Source: Mycobacterium noviomagense (GTDB lineage: Bacteria; Actinomycetota; Actinomycetes; Mycobacteriales; Mycobacteriaceae). From it: a stretch of 64,000 nt of DNA. The notes under the pieces are model-generated. The model was not told where the DNA came from. It saw only the letters and a program-made list of their open reading frames with translations, and did no database searches. The stretch's first letter is position 1. Each line of letters begins with the position of its first letter. Shown piece after piece: positions 1 through 9,044 of this stretch. The DNA lies in NCBI RefSeq assembly GCF_010731635.1, contig NZ_AP022583.1:4154001-4218000 (forward strand). The letters run 5' to 3'. A program made the position numbers and the translations under genes.

Positions 1-1
1 C

Positions 2-838
2 CAGGCGGTTGCGGCCGCGAAAAACGCACCGGCGACGCGCATCGATTTCCGCACGACGCACCAGATGCTGCAGGTGGTCGACTTCAACCACCAGGTGCAA
101 GATGTGGTCAACGCCCATAACGCCAACGTCGACATCGTCAAAGCCGACAACAAGTCGTTGGCGCGCCCGCGACATTGGGACTACGTCGACTACGACGTCT
201 ATCACCGTCCCGCTCTGTACAACCCGCTCAACCAGGCGATGACCTTTCGCTATTTCTACAACGGCGCGTATCGGGAGGCGTACGTGCCGGCCGGAGGCCG
301 GGTGGTGCTCGATGTCGCTAGCGCAGGCGTGTTCCCGTTCACCGCGGTCGGCGGCAGCTATCTGGCCTCGGGCAGCTTCAACGGCGGGGCCTGGATACCG
401 CCGGACGGCTGGAATGGCCCACCGCCGCCGGAGTACACCCCGCCGGCCCCGCCGGACGTCTTCCAGGACGTCTTGGCCGATGTCCCCGCCCGCAACCAGA
501 TCGTCAAAGTGGGCCAAGTGGTCGTGGTGGGCCGCGACGAGAGCCAACCCGCCGGCAGCCAGGACACCTTCCTTCTCGACGACTCCACCTTTGCGTGGGG
601 TCAGACGAACGATCCGAGCGGCAACGCCCAGATCAGGATCACCAAGACCCAGTCGCTGCCGGGTGTCGGGCCGACCGACAATGGCAGCTTCTTGGTGGCA
701 CTGGCCGGTTACGAGGAGCCCAGCCAACCCAGCGAACCGTGGTGGCCCTCGGTGCTGGGCTACGGTGGGTTGGCGATAGCAGTGGTCTTTGTCGCCTGGA
801 TGATCAGTCGAGGAACGGCGCGAGAATCTGAAGGTTAG
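2..838 (+). CDS. 5'-truncated membrane-anchored protein, function unknown
   Basis: The frame is open from the window edge to TAG at 836-838, so the true start lies upstream. About 279 residues are visible. The first half looks like a folded extracytoplasmic domain rich in Tyr, Asp and Val. A proline-rich linker follows (around nt 410-460), then a second beta-rich part. Near the C-terminus is one hydrophobic segment (around nt 745-800), closed by a short charged tail, so the protein probably sits outside the membrane on a C-terminal anchor. A DivIVA-like gene follows in the same direction after about 185 bp. I do not recognise the family; a surface or cell-envelope role is inference only. Confidence 0.6.
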   Translation, partial: QAVAAAKNAPATRIDFRTTHQMLQVVDFNHQVQDVVNAHNANVDIVKADNKSLARPRHWDYVDYDVYHRPALYNPLNQAMTFRYFYNGAYREAYVPAGGRVVLDVASAGVFPFTAVGGSYLASGSFNGGAWIPPDGWNGPPPPEYTPPAPPDVFQDVLADVPARNQIVKVGQVVVVGRDESQPAGSQDTFLLDDSTFAWGQTNDPSGNAQIRITKTQSLPGVGPTDNGSFLVALAGYEEPSQPSEPWWPSVLGYGGLAIAVVFVAWMISRGTARESEG

Positions 839-1023
839 TGGCCCGAGCGGTCGGCACGGCGCTGTACGCAGTACGACGCTGACGTCTTGCCCGCGAGGCC
901 GCATGCCTCGCTACCCTCGGCGTGAGCGGTCCTGTCGGCGCAAGCGTAGGACCGTGACACAGTCTCGACGCCCAGAGGGCGGTTTCAGCGAGTCTGCCAG
1001 GCGTTTTCAGAAGGGAAGTGGCA

Positions 1024-1770
1024 GTGAACACCGAATCCGCAAAGACGTTTTCTCGCGCCTTTATGGGCTACGCTCCGGCGGCGGTTGACGCCCACATCGA
1101 GGCGTTGACCATCAAGCAGGAGTTGCTGTTCAAGGACGTTGAAAGCCTTCGGGCCCGGCTAAGGGAATGCGACGACGAAACAGCCGCGCTGCGCAGGGAG
1201 ATCGCCGTCCTCAGGGACACCTCGCCCTCACCGCACGCGGTCCAACATCGGATGGGCGAGATGCTGCGACGTGCGGTCGACGAGGTTTCCGAGATGCAGG
1301 CCGAGGCGCGCGCCGAGGCAGACGCGCTGATCGCCGCCGCCAAGGCCGAAGCCGAGGCGGAGCAGCAAAAGCAGGAAAAACTACTGGCGGACCTGGTCGC
1401 AAAGCAAAACGCTTTAGAAGCTGAGTACGAGCAAACCAAGAAAAAGCTCGACGCCGAACTTGTCAGGATGCGCGCCGAAACCAAGTCAGAGATCGATGCG
1501 GCGTGGCAGGACGCCCAGCAGGAGCGTGAGCAACTCCTCGCCGATGCTAAGCAGGAGGCCGATCATTACCGTGAACAGGCCCGGCGCGCGGCGATCGAGG
1601 CGAGGCAGCAACGAATCAGGGTGCTCGAGCAACTGATGGACGTATACCGCGACCTAGAAGCGGTTCCGGCGGCTCTTGAGGCTGCGTATCAGGATGCGAG
1701 GAATTCGCCGGAGCTCAGCCCGGAGACGAACGGCGTGATGCCATTAGACGAGAAAGTAAGCACCGGATGA
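1024..1770 (+). CDS. DivIVA/Wag31-like coiled-coil protein
   Basis: A protein of about 248 residues. The N-terminus (SAKTFSRAFMGYAPAAVD, with a following IEAL) resembles the DivIVA membrane-binding head. A very long Ala/Glu/Lys/Arg coiled coil occupies roughly residues 25-220, and the tail is short and disordered. DivIVA-domain proteins polymerise at curved membrane and organise polar growth or septation. Wag31 is the essential mycobacterial member; this one has a different head and is more likely an accessory paralogue. GTG codons occur at 1018 and 1024. The AAGGGA at 1011-1016 is correctly spaced only for 1024, so I chose that. Its partner may be the membrane protein upstream, on the same strand. 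Confidence 0.7.
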   Translation: MNTESAKTFSRAFMGYAPAAVDAHIEALTIKQELLFKDVESLRARLRECDDETAALRREIAVLRDTSPSPHAVQHRMGEMLRRAVDEVSEMQAEARAEADALIAAAKAEAEAEQQKQEKLLADLVAKQNALEAEYEQTKKKLDAELVRMRAETKSEIDAAWQDAQQEREQLLADAKQEADHYREQARRAAIEARQQRIRVLEQLMDVYRDLEAVPAALEAAYQDARNSPELSPETNGVMPLDEKVSTG

Positions 1771-1908
1771 GCCCGCGGTAACTAGGCGCCCAAATGTCTG
1801 CAGGACAACAATTCTGATTACGGCTTCGACTGTTTCAGCTTTCGGACCGACATGACTTAAGCCATAGGTCTACGGCCGCACTTCCAATCAAACAATTAGG
1901 TTGTAGCT

Positions 1909-4479
1909 ATGGACAACGACCCGGGTGAATCGGCGTTCACCTGGCAAGACCGGCGCGAGCGGGTAAGCCGAATGCGCGAAGAGCGTGACGAGCACGCGGC
2001 AGCCCGCGATCAGATGGAACAGCTGGTCCGGGTCATCGTCGAGATCAGTTCCAATCTGGACTTCGACGTGACGTTGCACCGAATCGTCAATGCGGCGATG
2101 GAGCTGGCAGGCGCCCGCTATGGAGCGCTGGGTATCCGCGGCGGCGACGGAACCCTCGTCTCTTTCGTCCGGACAGGAATCGGTGACGACATTGCGCGTC
2201 GGCTCGCCGATTTGCCGGTAGGTGAGGGTCTGCGTGTCGACGATCTGAGCGCTGATCCGCAGGCTGCCGCGCTGCACGCACATGACCCGCCGATGCGGGC
2301 ACTCCTCGCAATACCGATCACGGTGCGCGACGCAGACTTCGGCACCCTCTACCTCGCCGACGACCAGCCCGGCCGGGTGTTTTCCGACGCTGAAGAACGT
2401 GCCGTGCGTGCGTTAGCCACCGCAGCGGCCGCCGCCATCGACAACGCGCGACTGTTCGAGCGAGAACGTGAATCGGCGAAATGGACCAAGGCCAGTCGCG
2501 AGATCACCACCGCGCTGCTGTCCGGTAACCCACAGACAGGGCCCTTGCAGCTCATCGTGAACCGGGCGCTGGAGTTGGCTGATGCCGAACAGGCGATATT
2601 GCTGGTTCCCAGAGAGCCCAATCTGCCCGCCGATGAAGTCGACACCCTGGTCGTAGCCGCCACGGCGGGCCGCTACACGTCGCAGGTGATCGGTCAGCAG
2701 GTTCCGATGGAAGGCTCCACGACGGGCGGTGTCGCGCGTCGCGGGCAACCGCTGATTACCGATTCCTTCCAGTATCCGATCCAGGGGTTCACCGACGTCG
2801 GTGAACGCTCGGCGATCGTCATGCCGCTGATTGCGGACGACAGGGTGCTTGGTGTGATCGCTGTCGCCCGCCGCCCGCAGCAGCCGTCGTTCGACAACGA
2901 CTACCTCGAGCTCGTCAGTGACTTCGCCCGGCACGCTGCCATTGCCCTGGCGCTGGCGGCAGGTCGCGAACATGCCCTCAACCAGGAACTGACCCAAGCG
3001 AACACGGTCGATGACGCGGTGCGCGCTGCAGCCGAGGAGCTGCGTCGGCTATGGCGGGCACGCCGCGTTCTGGCCGTCACCTTCCCGGCACACGGTGCTT
3101 CCGTCGACACCGCCCGAGGGGCACCCCAGGTGGTGTCGGTCGGCGAGCCCGCCCAGTGGGCCGACTTGCCATCCGACACAAAACAGATGCTGAGCGCCTT
3201 GCGCGACGGCGACCTGCTTACCCCCAACGCAACAGTGCCGGGGACGGCGGGCATCGCACTGCAGCACCCCGAGGGCGTGCTCGTCGTCCGAATCGATCTG
3301 GCCGAGCAACGGCCGTTCACTCTCGAGGACCAGACGTTGCTCACCGTGCTCGCCGGCCGGCTTGGCCAGGGCCTGCAGCGGGTGCATCAAGTGGATCAGC
3401 AGCGCGAAACCGCCCTGGCGCTGCAGCACGCAATCCTCGGCCCTGCTCAGCTGCCGAGGGGGTTCGCGGTGCGCTATCAGGCTGCCAGCCCCCCATTACA
3501 GGTGGGCGGTGACTGGTACGACGTCGTCGACCTCGACGACGGACGCATCGCGCTGATCGTCGGCGACTGTGTCGGCCACGGCCTCGCCGCCGCCACTGTG
3601 ATGGGGCAGGTGCGCAGCGCCTGCCGCGCGCTGCTGTTCGAAAATCTCAGCCCCAGTGCCGCTCTTGGGGGGCTGGACCGCTTCGCGGCGCGACTGCCCG
3701 GTGCTCAGTGCACCACGGCCGTCTGCGCGGTGCTCAATACCGACACCGGTGAGCTGGTGTACTCCAGTGCGGGGCATCCGCCGCCCATCCTGGTCTACGC
3801 CGACGGCACGACCCGGATCCTGGAGGACGGCCACACCATTGCTTTGGGCGTACGAACCGACTGGCCCCGCCCAGAAGCTCGTGTGACCGTGCCAGCGCGG
3901 GCGACCCTGCTGTTCTACACCGACGGCCTGGTCGAGCGTCGCCGCATCGCGCTGGGGCAGGGTATCTCGCGCGCCGCCGCCCTGGTTCAGGAAGGCCGCG
4001 TCTCCACGCTGGACGATCTGGCAAACCAGATCATGACGCGGCTGGCGCCCGAGGGCGGCTATCAGGACGATGTTGTGCTTCTGCTCTACCGCCACCCCGC
4101 CCCGCTGGAGTTGAAGTTTCCGGCCCACGTCAGCCACCTGGCCCCGACCCGCAGCGCCTTGCGCAGCTGGTTGAGCCGAGCCCGGGTGAACCCGGATCAG
4201 ACGATGGACGTGCTTGTCGCCGCCGGAGAAGCCGTCGCCAACGCCATCGAGCACGGTCACCGCGACAGCTCCGAAGGCACAATTCGATTGGATGCGATCG
4301 TATCGGTTAACCAGGTGAACGTGATTATCACTGACATGGGCTCGTGGAAGCCTCCCAAAGCGGCTAGCGACCCCTACCGCGGCCGGGGTATCGCCCTCAT
4401 GCGAGGGCTGATGCATGACGTCGCAATCAACTCCGATACCGCCGGGACCATAGTTCAGCTCTCCGCGAGGATCACCTGA
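1909..4479 (+). CDS. GAF-GAF-SpoIIE/PP2C phosphatase with C-terminal HATPase (RsbU-like stress regulator)
   Basis: A protein of 856 residues with four readable parts. GAF domain 1 lies at about 45-180 and GAF domain 2 at about 205-350. A divergent region follows to about 500. The SpoIIE/PP2C serine phosphatase domain is at about 515-735, with metal-binding acids in GGDWYDVV (near 534), GDCVGHG (near 552), FYTDGLVE and QDDVVLLLY (near 719). An RsbW-type HATPase ends the protein, with N-box VAAGEAVANAIEHGH near 770. One polypeptide therefore holds both the phosphatase and the kinase of a partner-switching module and would act on the STAS protein encoded next. The M. tuberculosis analogue of this logic is Rv1364c, which uses a PAS sensor. 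The stop overlaps the next start (TGATG), implying translational coupling. Confidence 0.88.
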   Translation: MDNDPGESAFTWQDRRERVSRMREERDEHAAARDQMEQLVRVIVEISSNLDFDVTLHRIVNAAMELAGARYGALGIRGGDGTLVSFVRTGIGDDIARRLADLPVGEGLRVDDLSADPQAAALHAHDPPMRALLAIPITVRDADFGTLYLADDQPGRVFSDAEERAVRALATAAAAAIDNARLFERERESAKWTKASREITTALLSGNPQTGPLQLIVNRALELADAEQAILLVPREPNLPADEVDTLVVAATAGRYTSQVIGQQVPMEGSTTGGVARRGQPLITDSFQYPIQGFTDVGERSAIVMPLIADDRVLGVIAVARRPQQPSFDNDYLELVSDFARHAAIALALAAGREHALNQELTQANTVDDAVRAAAEELRRLWRARRVLAVTFPAHGASVDTARGAPQVVSVGEPAQWADLPSDTKQMLSALRDGDLLTPNATVPGTAGIALQHPEGVLVVRIDLAEQRPFTLEDQTLLTVLAGRLGQGLQRVHQVDQQRETALALQHAILGPAQLPRGFAVRYQAASPPLQVGGDWYDVVDLDDGRIALIVGDCVGHGLAAATVMGQVRSACRALLFENLSPSAALGGLDRFAARLPGAQCTTAVCAVLNTDTGELVYSSAGHPPPILVYADGTTRILEDGHTIALGVRTDWPRPEARVTVPARATLLFYTDGLVERRRIALGQGISRAAALVQEGRVSTLDDLANQIMTRLAPEGGYQDDVVLLLYRHPAPLELKFPAHVSHLAPTRSALRSWLSRARVNPDQTMDVLVAAGEAVANAIEHGHRDSSEGTIRLDAIVSVNQVNVIITDMGSWKPPKAASDPYRGRGIALMRGLMHDVAINSDTAGTIVQLSARIT

Positions 4480-4805
4480 TGTCCGCACCGCTCACTTTGG
4501 ACACCACACGCGGCAACGACGGAAAACTCGTGCTGGTCGCAGCGGGGGAAATCGATCTCAGCAATATCGACAGATTCGATCGAGCCCTCACCACCGCCAG
4601 CACGGAGGCCGCTAAAAGCGGCGGAAAACTTACCGTCGACCTCAGTGCTGTGGAGTACCTCGACAGCGCGGCCATCAACGCCTTGTTCACCCACGCCGAG
4701 CACATCCACCTGATCGCCCGCCCTCTTTTGATGCCGGTCTTCAGGATCAGCGGCCTCACCGAACTGACCACCATCGAAACTTCGCCCCCGACAGCAGAAC
4801 ACTGA
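4479..4805 (+). CDS. STAS-domain anti-sigma factor antagonist
   Basis: A 108-residue single-domain STAS protein. The conserved loop DLSAVEYLDSAAINAL carries the expected phospho-acceptor Ser63. In partner switching, dephospho-STAS binds the HATPase kinase and releases its sigma factor, and phosphorylation reverses this. The start codon overlaps the stop of the upstream phosphatase/kinase gene by one base, so the two are made together and are very probably cognate partners. No sigma factor gene is adjacent, so the final target cannot be read from context. Confidence 0.88.
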   Translation: MSAPLTLDTTRGNDGKLVLVAAGEIDLSNIDRFDRALTTASTEAAKSGGKLTVDLSAVEYLDSAAINALFTHAEHIHLIARPLLMPVFRISGLTELTTIETSPPTAEH

Positions 4806-4936
4806 CGGACCCGCGAATCAGGTCGGAATTTCTGAGCGTCTTGGCGTTGTCGAGGAGGCACCGCACGGTGACAGGGACTCGGTCCCTCGACAGGGATAGT
4901 GCGTCAGGGTCCTGCTGCCATGCTTACCCTCCTTCG

Positions 4937-5335
4937 GTGCAGGTAAAGAAAACTGCTGTAGCGGCAGTGGTGATGCTGCTGGTCGGTTGCTCGCCGCCAG
5001 GGCAGCCGGTGGCCACGGTGACATCCACAGTGCAACCCGTCATCACCAAAACCGTGACGGTGACCGGCTCACCGCCGGCGACGCCCCTGCCCAAGACGAT
5101 CATGGAAACCGATGGAACCTATCGAGTCGGTACCGACATCGTGTTGGGTACCTACCGCTCCGGCGGAAAAAGCAGTGAGGGAGAATCTGATTGCTATTGG
5201 GCCCGGCTGAACAGTCTTAATCCGACCGACATCATCGACAACAACATCAGTACCGGACCTCAGGTAGTCGCACTACAGCCGAGTGACAAGGCGTTTTTGA
5301 CGCATAGCTGCCAGCCCTGGCAGAAAGCCGACTGA
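4937..5335 (+). CDS. Small secreted lipoprotein
   Basis: About 132 residues from GTG 4937, chosen because it places a short KK-positive, hydrophobic signal sequence directly before the lipobox LVGC. An upstream ATG in frame (4841) would bury the signal sequence. The mature part starts with a Thr/Pro-rich linker. It is followed by a compact domain with DGTYRVGTDIVLGTYRS, CYWARL and a late Cys in HSCQPW, a pattern seen in many small actinobacterial secreted proteins. The two Cys outside the lipobox probably form a disulfide. Function is unknown. It follows the STAS gene in the same direction after a 130-bp gap. Confidence 0.65.
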   Translation: MQVKKTAVAAVVMLLVGCSPPGQPVATVTSTVQPVITKTVTVTGSPPATPLPKTIMETDGTYRVGTDIVLGTYRSGGKSSEGESDCYWARLNSLNPTDIIDNNISTGPQVVALQPSDKAFLTHSCQPWQKAD

Positions 5336-5409
5336 CCAGCCAACGGACGCGGTGCTGTTCGAGGCCGGCATGATCTTCGAATCCATTAAATAGCAATAAC
5401 TTTCAGTGG

Positions 5410-6105
5410 TCAGCCCTGATTCACGGTGACGCCGATCCCGGACTCGGTGATTTTTGGTGTGCCCCAGTGGTAGACGGTCACGGTGTAGGTGCCGCCGGCG
5501 TCGATGGTGTCAGCACTGTCGACGGTGACATGGGTGTAGTTGCCCGAGACTTCTACCTTGAGACAGTGACCGGCGACTGTGAACGTATTGCTGTTGCCGG
5601 ACAACCGAAGCGTGCCGCCATTGCAGGCGAATGTTTGGGATTGCCTGTTACCGCTGGCGCTGACCACTGCGCCGGGGCCGACGGTCAGGGCGTCCGGCAA
5701 GGGTTGCGTTGGGAACGCGGCGACGGTGGGGCTGACGGTTGTCGGGTGCATGCCGGTGGAGGAGTGATGCGTCAGATGCGTGACAATCCGAGCCACCCCG
5801 TGGCTTACCGGAATCAGCAACCAGAACACCGCGATTATCGACACCAAACGCCAACGACGCCGGGGATGACTGCGTTGCCACCGTGGGGAATCGGCGCCGC
5901 CCATGCCGTACAGCTCCCCGGTAGCTGCACCGTACGGTGTGGACGATCCTGCAGCGGGTGATGGTGGCGGGGCGCCTGGCGTCTCCGGAGCAGTGGTTAC
6001 CGTCGCACTCGGGTGTCTCAGTTCCACGATGGGCGCCCGCTCCGCCAGCTGGCGTTCGAGCTCGGCGATGCGTTTCTCGGGGTCGTCCTGGTCGTCCATC
6101 AGCAA
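5410..6105 (-). CDS. DUF3060-type membrane protein
   Basis: A protein of 231 residues. The short acidic N-terminus contains DDPEKRIAELERQLAE, a motif that begins many mycobacterial proteins of this type. A Pro/Ser/Thr-rich stretch comes next, then one transmembrane helix (LVSIIAVFWLLIPVSHGVA, about residues 88-106). The C-terminal part has repeated short beta strands (ACNGGTLRLSGNSNTF, VEVSGNYTHVTVD) typical of DUF3060, which folds as a small beta-helix outside the membrane. ATG 6099 is an alternative start. The gene is convergent with the lipoprotein gene. Function is unknown. Confidence 0.7.
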   Translation of the reverse strand: MLMDDQDDPEKRIAELERQLAERAPIVELRHPSATVTTAPETPGAPPPSPAAGSSTPYGAATGELYGMGGADSPRWQRSHPRRRWRLVSIIAVFWLLIPVSHGVARIVTHLTHHSSTGMHPTTVSPTVAAFPTQPLPDALTVGPGAVVSASGNRQSQTFACNGGTLRLSGNSNTFTVAGHCLKVEVSGNYTHVTVDSADTIDAGGTYTVTVYHWGTPKITESGIGVTVNQG

Positions 6106-6182
6106 ATGCTCCCACCGGCATGTCGCTACCGCACGAAATCACCCCAAGGCCGCGGCATCCGCGCAGGACCGGTGAAAGAGGA

Positions 6183-7676
6183 TCACACGGCGTCATCGAT
6201 ATGTCGGCTCTTCGGCTCCGCCGCGTCCTCATCCGGTATGGCTGCGGCGATACTGCGGTCGCCGCAGCCATTGAGGGCACTGTGCCTGCGGCCCCAACCC
6301 AGATAAAAGATCAGCGCGACCGTGAGCCACACAGTGAAGCCGACCCACGTGTACCAGTGCAGGCTGGACAAAATGTAGACGCATGCCGCCACTGAAAGGA
6401 TCGGTGTGACCGGGTAGCCGGGAACCCTGAAACCGCGAGGCAAGTCGGGTTCTCGGACCCGCAGCACCATCACACCCACCGACACGACGATGAACGCAAT
6501 GAGCGTGCCGATGGAGACGATTTCGGCAAGATTCTCCAGCGGGACTAGCCCGGCCAACATCGCCAGAACCACGGCGACGATGACGGTGTTGCTGACGGGT
6601 GTCATCATGCGCGGGTTGACCTTGGCGAACGTGGTCGGCAGCAGCCCATCACGTCCGATCGAGAACAAGATGCGTGTCTGGCCGTACATCGTCACCAAAG
6701 TGACGGAGAAGATCGATATCACCGCTCCGGCCGCCAAAATGGTGCTGCCGACGACGTTTCCGGTGGTGTGCTCCAAGATCGCCGCGAGGTCAGCCTCTTG
6801 ACCTTTGAACTCCTGCCACGGCTGGCTTCCCATCGCGGCCACCGCCACGAGTATGTAAAAACCGGTAACGATGAGCATGGCCGCGATGATCGCCCGCGGC
6901 ATCGTGTGTTGCGGTTCCTTGACCTCGTCGCCGGCGGTGGACACCGCGTCAAGGCCGATGTAGGTGAAAAAGATCGTGCCGGCAGCCAAACTGATGCCCG
7001 AGACACCGAACGGCGCGAAGTCGGCGAAACGGTCTGCCCTGAACGCGGTGAACGCGATAGCGGCGAACATCAGCAGCACGGCGAGCTTGATCACCACCAT
7101 CACGGCATTGACCTTCGCCGATTCGCTGACACCCCGGATCAACAGGACCGCGCACATCGCGATCAAGACGATGGCCGGCAGGTTGACGACGCCAGGTTTG
7201 GTGTCCCACGGCGCAGCCGAGATTATTTGCGGCAGTTGGAACCCAAAGACGTTGTCGAACAACTTGTTTAGGTACTGACTCCATCCAACGGCAACTGCGG
7301 CGGTTGACACACCGTATTCAAGCAGTAGGCATGCCGCGACGCCCACTGCTGCGAGTTCACCCAGGATGGCATAGGAGTACGAGTAGGCCGACCCGGAAAC
7401 CGGTACCGCCGAAGCCAGTTCGGCATAGCAGATCGCGGTGAGTCCGGCCGCGATGCCGGCGAGCAGAAACGAGATGACGACTGCCGGACCGGCTTGGGGT
7501 ACCGACACCGACAGGATGACAAAGATGCCCGTGCCGATTGTCGAGCCGACACCGAACATGGTGAGCTGAAAAGTTCCCAAGCTGCGTCGCAGATGATCTG
7601 AGGCGCCGTGGGCGACTGGCGCGCCGCTCACCGGCCGGCGCCGCAGCATCTGCTGTGCCAAACTGTGCGCCGGCAT
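6183..7676 (-). CDS. APC-superfamily amino-acid permease (RocE/cationic amino acid transporter type)
   Basis: A 497-residue polytopic protein with about twelve hydrophobic helices. The first helix carries the APC signature FGVGSTIGTGIFVI, and the second begins GPAVVISFLLAG. The N-terminal sequence LRRSLGTFQLTMFGVG matches the style of M. tuberculosis Rv2320c (RocE), a predicted cationic amino acid importer, as does the overall length. Substrate assignment is inference. It would catalyse proton- or cation-coupled amino acid uptake at the cytoplasmic membrane. It stands alone, with the DUF3060 gene 77 bp downstream on the same strand. Confidence 0.85.
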   Translation of the reverse strand: MPAHSLAQQMLRRRPVSGAPVAHGASDHLRRSLGTFQLTMFGVGSTIGTGIFVILSVSVPQAGPAVVISFLLAGIAAGLTAICYAELASAVPVSGSAYSYSYAILGELAAVGVAACLLLEYGVSTAAVAVGWSQYLNKLFDNVFGFQLPQIISAAPWDTKPGVVNLPAIVLIAMCAVLLIRGVSESAKVNAVMVVIKLAVLLMFAAIAFTAFRADRFADFAPFGVSGISLAAGTIFFTYIGLDAVSTAGDEVKEPQHTMPRAIIAAMLIVTGFYILVAVAAMGSQPWQEFKGQEADLAAILEHTTGNVVGSTILAAGAVISIFSVTLVTMYGQTRILFSIGRDGLLPTTFAKVNPRMMTPVSNTVIVAVVLAMLAGLVPLENLAEIVSIGTLIAFIVVSVGVMVLRVREPDLPRGFRVPGYPVTPILSVAACVYILSSLHWYTWVGFTVWLTVALIFYLGWGRRHSALNGCGDRSIAAAIPDEDAAEPKSRHIDDAV

Positions 7677-7780
7677 GGTGCCTCCTAGGCGGGATGGTCC
7701 GAGTATGACTGCGGCCCACCCGGAACGCCCGTAATTTCGCGCGCTGCCGCGCCGTGCGCCCGTGGTTGTGCCCGACGACG

Positions 7781-8926
7781 TCAGCGGCGATGACGGGGAA
7801 TATGCCGGACTAATCGGTCCCGACCGGCGCCCAATACGGTCAGCATGCCCGCTGCCGCCCGTTGCCAGGGAAACATTTCGGCGCGGCGCCTGGCATCGCG
7901 CCGACGGTCGTTTTCCGGCCGCGCCACCACAGCGCAGACCGCTTCAGCGATGGCCGCCGGGTCGTTATCGGCGGTCGCGCCGCTGTCTGTGGTGATGATT
8001 TCGGTCAGCGCCGAGGTGCGCGACACCACAGCCGGTGTGCCGCAGGCCAGCGATTCCAGTGCGGCGAGGCCGAACGTCTCGTGCGGTCCCGGTGCCAGCG
8101 CGACGTCGGCCGAGGCCAGCACCCCGGCGACCGCGCGCCGATTGGCGATGAAACCGGTGAAGTCGACCGGGAGCCCCGCGGCTTGCCGTTGCAACCTGGG
8201 CCGCAGCGGGCCCTCGCCGACCACAAGCAGGCGGGCATCGACACCGGCATCGCACAACGCGGCGAGTGCGTCGATGCTGCGGTCGGCGCGCTTTTCCACC
8301 GACAACCGGCCGCAGTGGACGAGTAGCAGCTGCGACGGCGCGGCCCAGCGCTCACGCACCTGCGCCGAACGCCGACACGGGTGAAAGGTCTCCAGGTCCA
8401 CGCCTAGGGCCACGGTCACGGTGTTGGTCGCGCCGATGCGGTCGAACTCTTCCCGCGCGAACCCCGTCGTGCATACCACCGTGTCGTAGTTGGCGGCGGT
8501 GCGCGCGTTGGCGAAGTCGGCGAACCTTCGCGCCGTGGCGCGCGGAAGAAATTGGCCGACAAAGCGGTCAAGGCGCTCATGGGAGATCATCACCGTCGTG
8601 GCGCCGTGGTCGCGACCCCATTGGCCCAGCGATCGGAGCGTAAGCCGGTCGGATACCTCCAAGGCGTCCGGTTGTAGTGCTTGCAGCAGTGCACGCACGG
8701 CTGCGGGCATCACGGCGCGGTAGCCACCGGTGAACGGAATCAGCTTGGCGGGCACGCTAATTCGAACGACACCGCTGTTCAGCTGACTTCGTCCGGCGTA
8801 TGGGCCCGGTACGATGAGGAACACTTCATGGCCCATCGCGCAGTATTCCGCGCCCAGCCGATCTACAGCTGTTCGGAGGCCGCCGGAGCGAGGCCCATAG
8901 AAGTTGGCGACCTGGACGACACGCAT
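7781..8926 (-). CDS. GT4-family glycosyltransferase
   Basis: A protein of 381 residues from ATG 8926, where the Rossmann start MRVVQVANFYGPRSGGLRT begins; longer frames only add low-quality sequence. The N-terminal acceptor domain and C-terminal donor domain of a GT-B fold are both present. The donor site shows VHCGRLSVEKRAD, VGEGPLR and the GT4 signature HETFGLAALESLACGTPAVV with its two conserved Glu. The likely donor is a nucleotide- or GDP-sugar; the acceptor cannot be read. It resembles mycobacterial enzymes of the PimB/MgtA type but is not clearly one of them. Confidence 0.82.
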   Translation of the reverse strand: MRVVQVANFYGPRSGGLRTAVDRLGAEYCAMGHEVFLIVPGPYAGRSQLNSGVVRISVPAKLIPFTGGYRAVMPAAVRALLQALQPDALEVSDRLTLRSLGQWGRDHGATTVMISHERLDRFVGQFLPRATARRFADFANARTAANYDTVVCTTGFAREEFDRIGATNTVTVALGVDLETFHPCRRSAQVRERWAAPSQLLLVHCGRLSVEKRADRSIDALAALCDAGVDARLLVVGEGPLRPRLQRQAAGLPVDFTGFIANRRAVAGVLASADVALAPGPHETFGLAALESLACGTPAVVSRTSALTEIITTDSGATADNDPAAIAEAVCAVVARPENDRRRDARRRAEMFPWQRAAAGMLTVLGAGRDRLVRHIPRHRR

Positions 8927-9044
8927 ACGTCTGAGATCAACCGGCGTTGATGTGCGGTCAACAATGTGACAGCGACGGCTGACTGAACACCACGTGAACT
9001 CCCTGGCATCTCTACGGGTGCTAAAACAGCGCATACTTGGAGCC

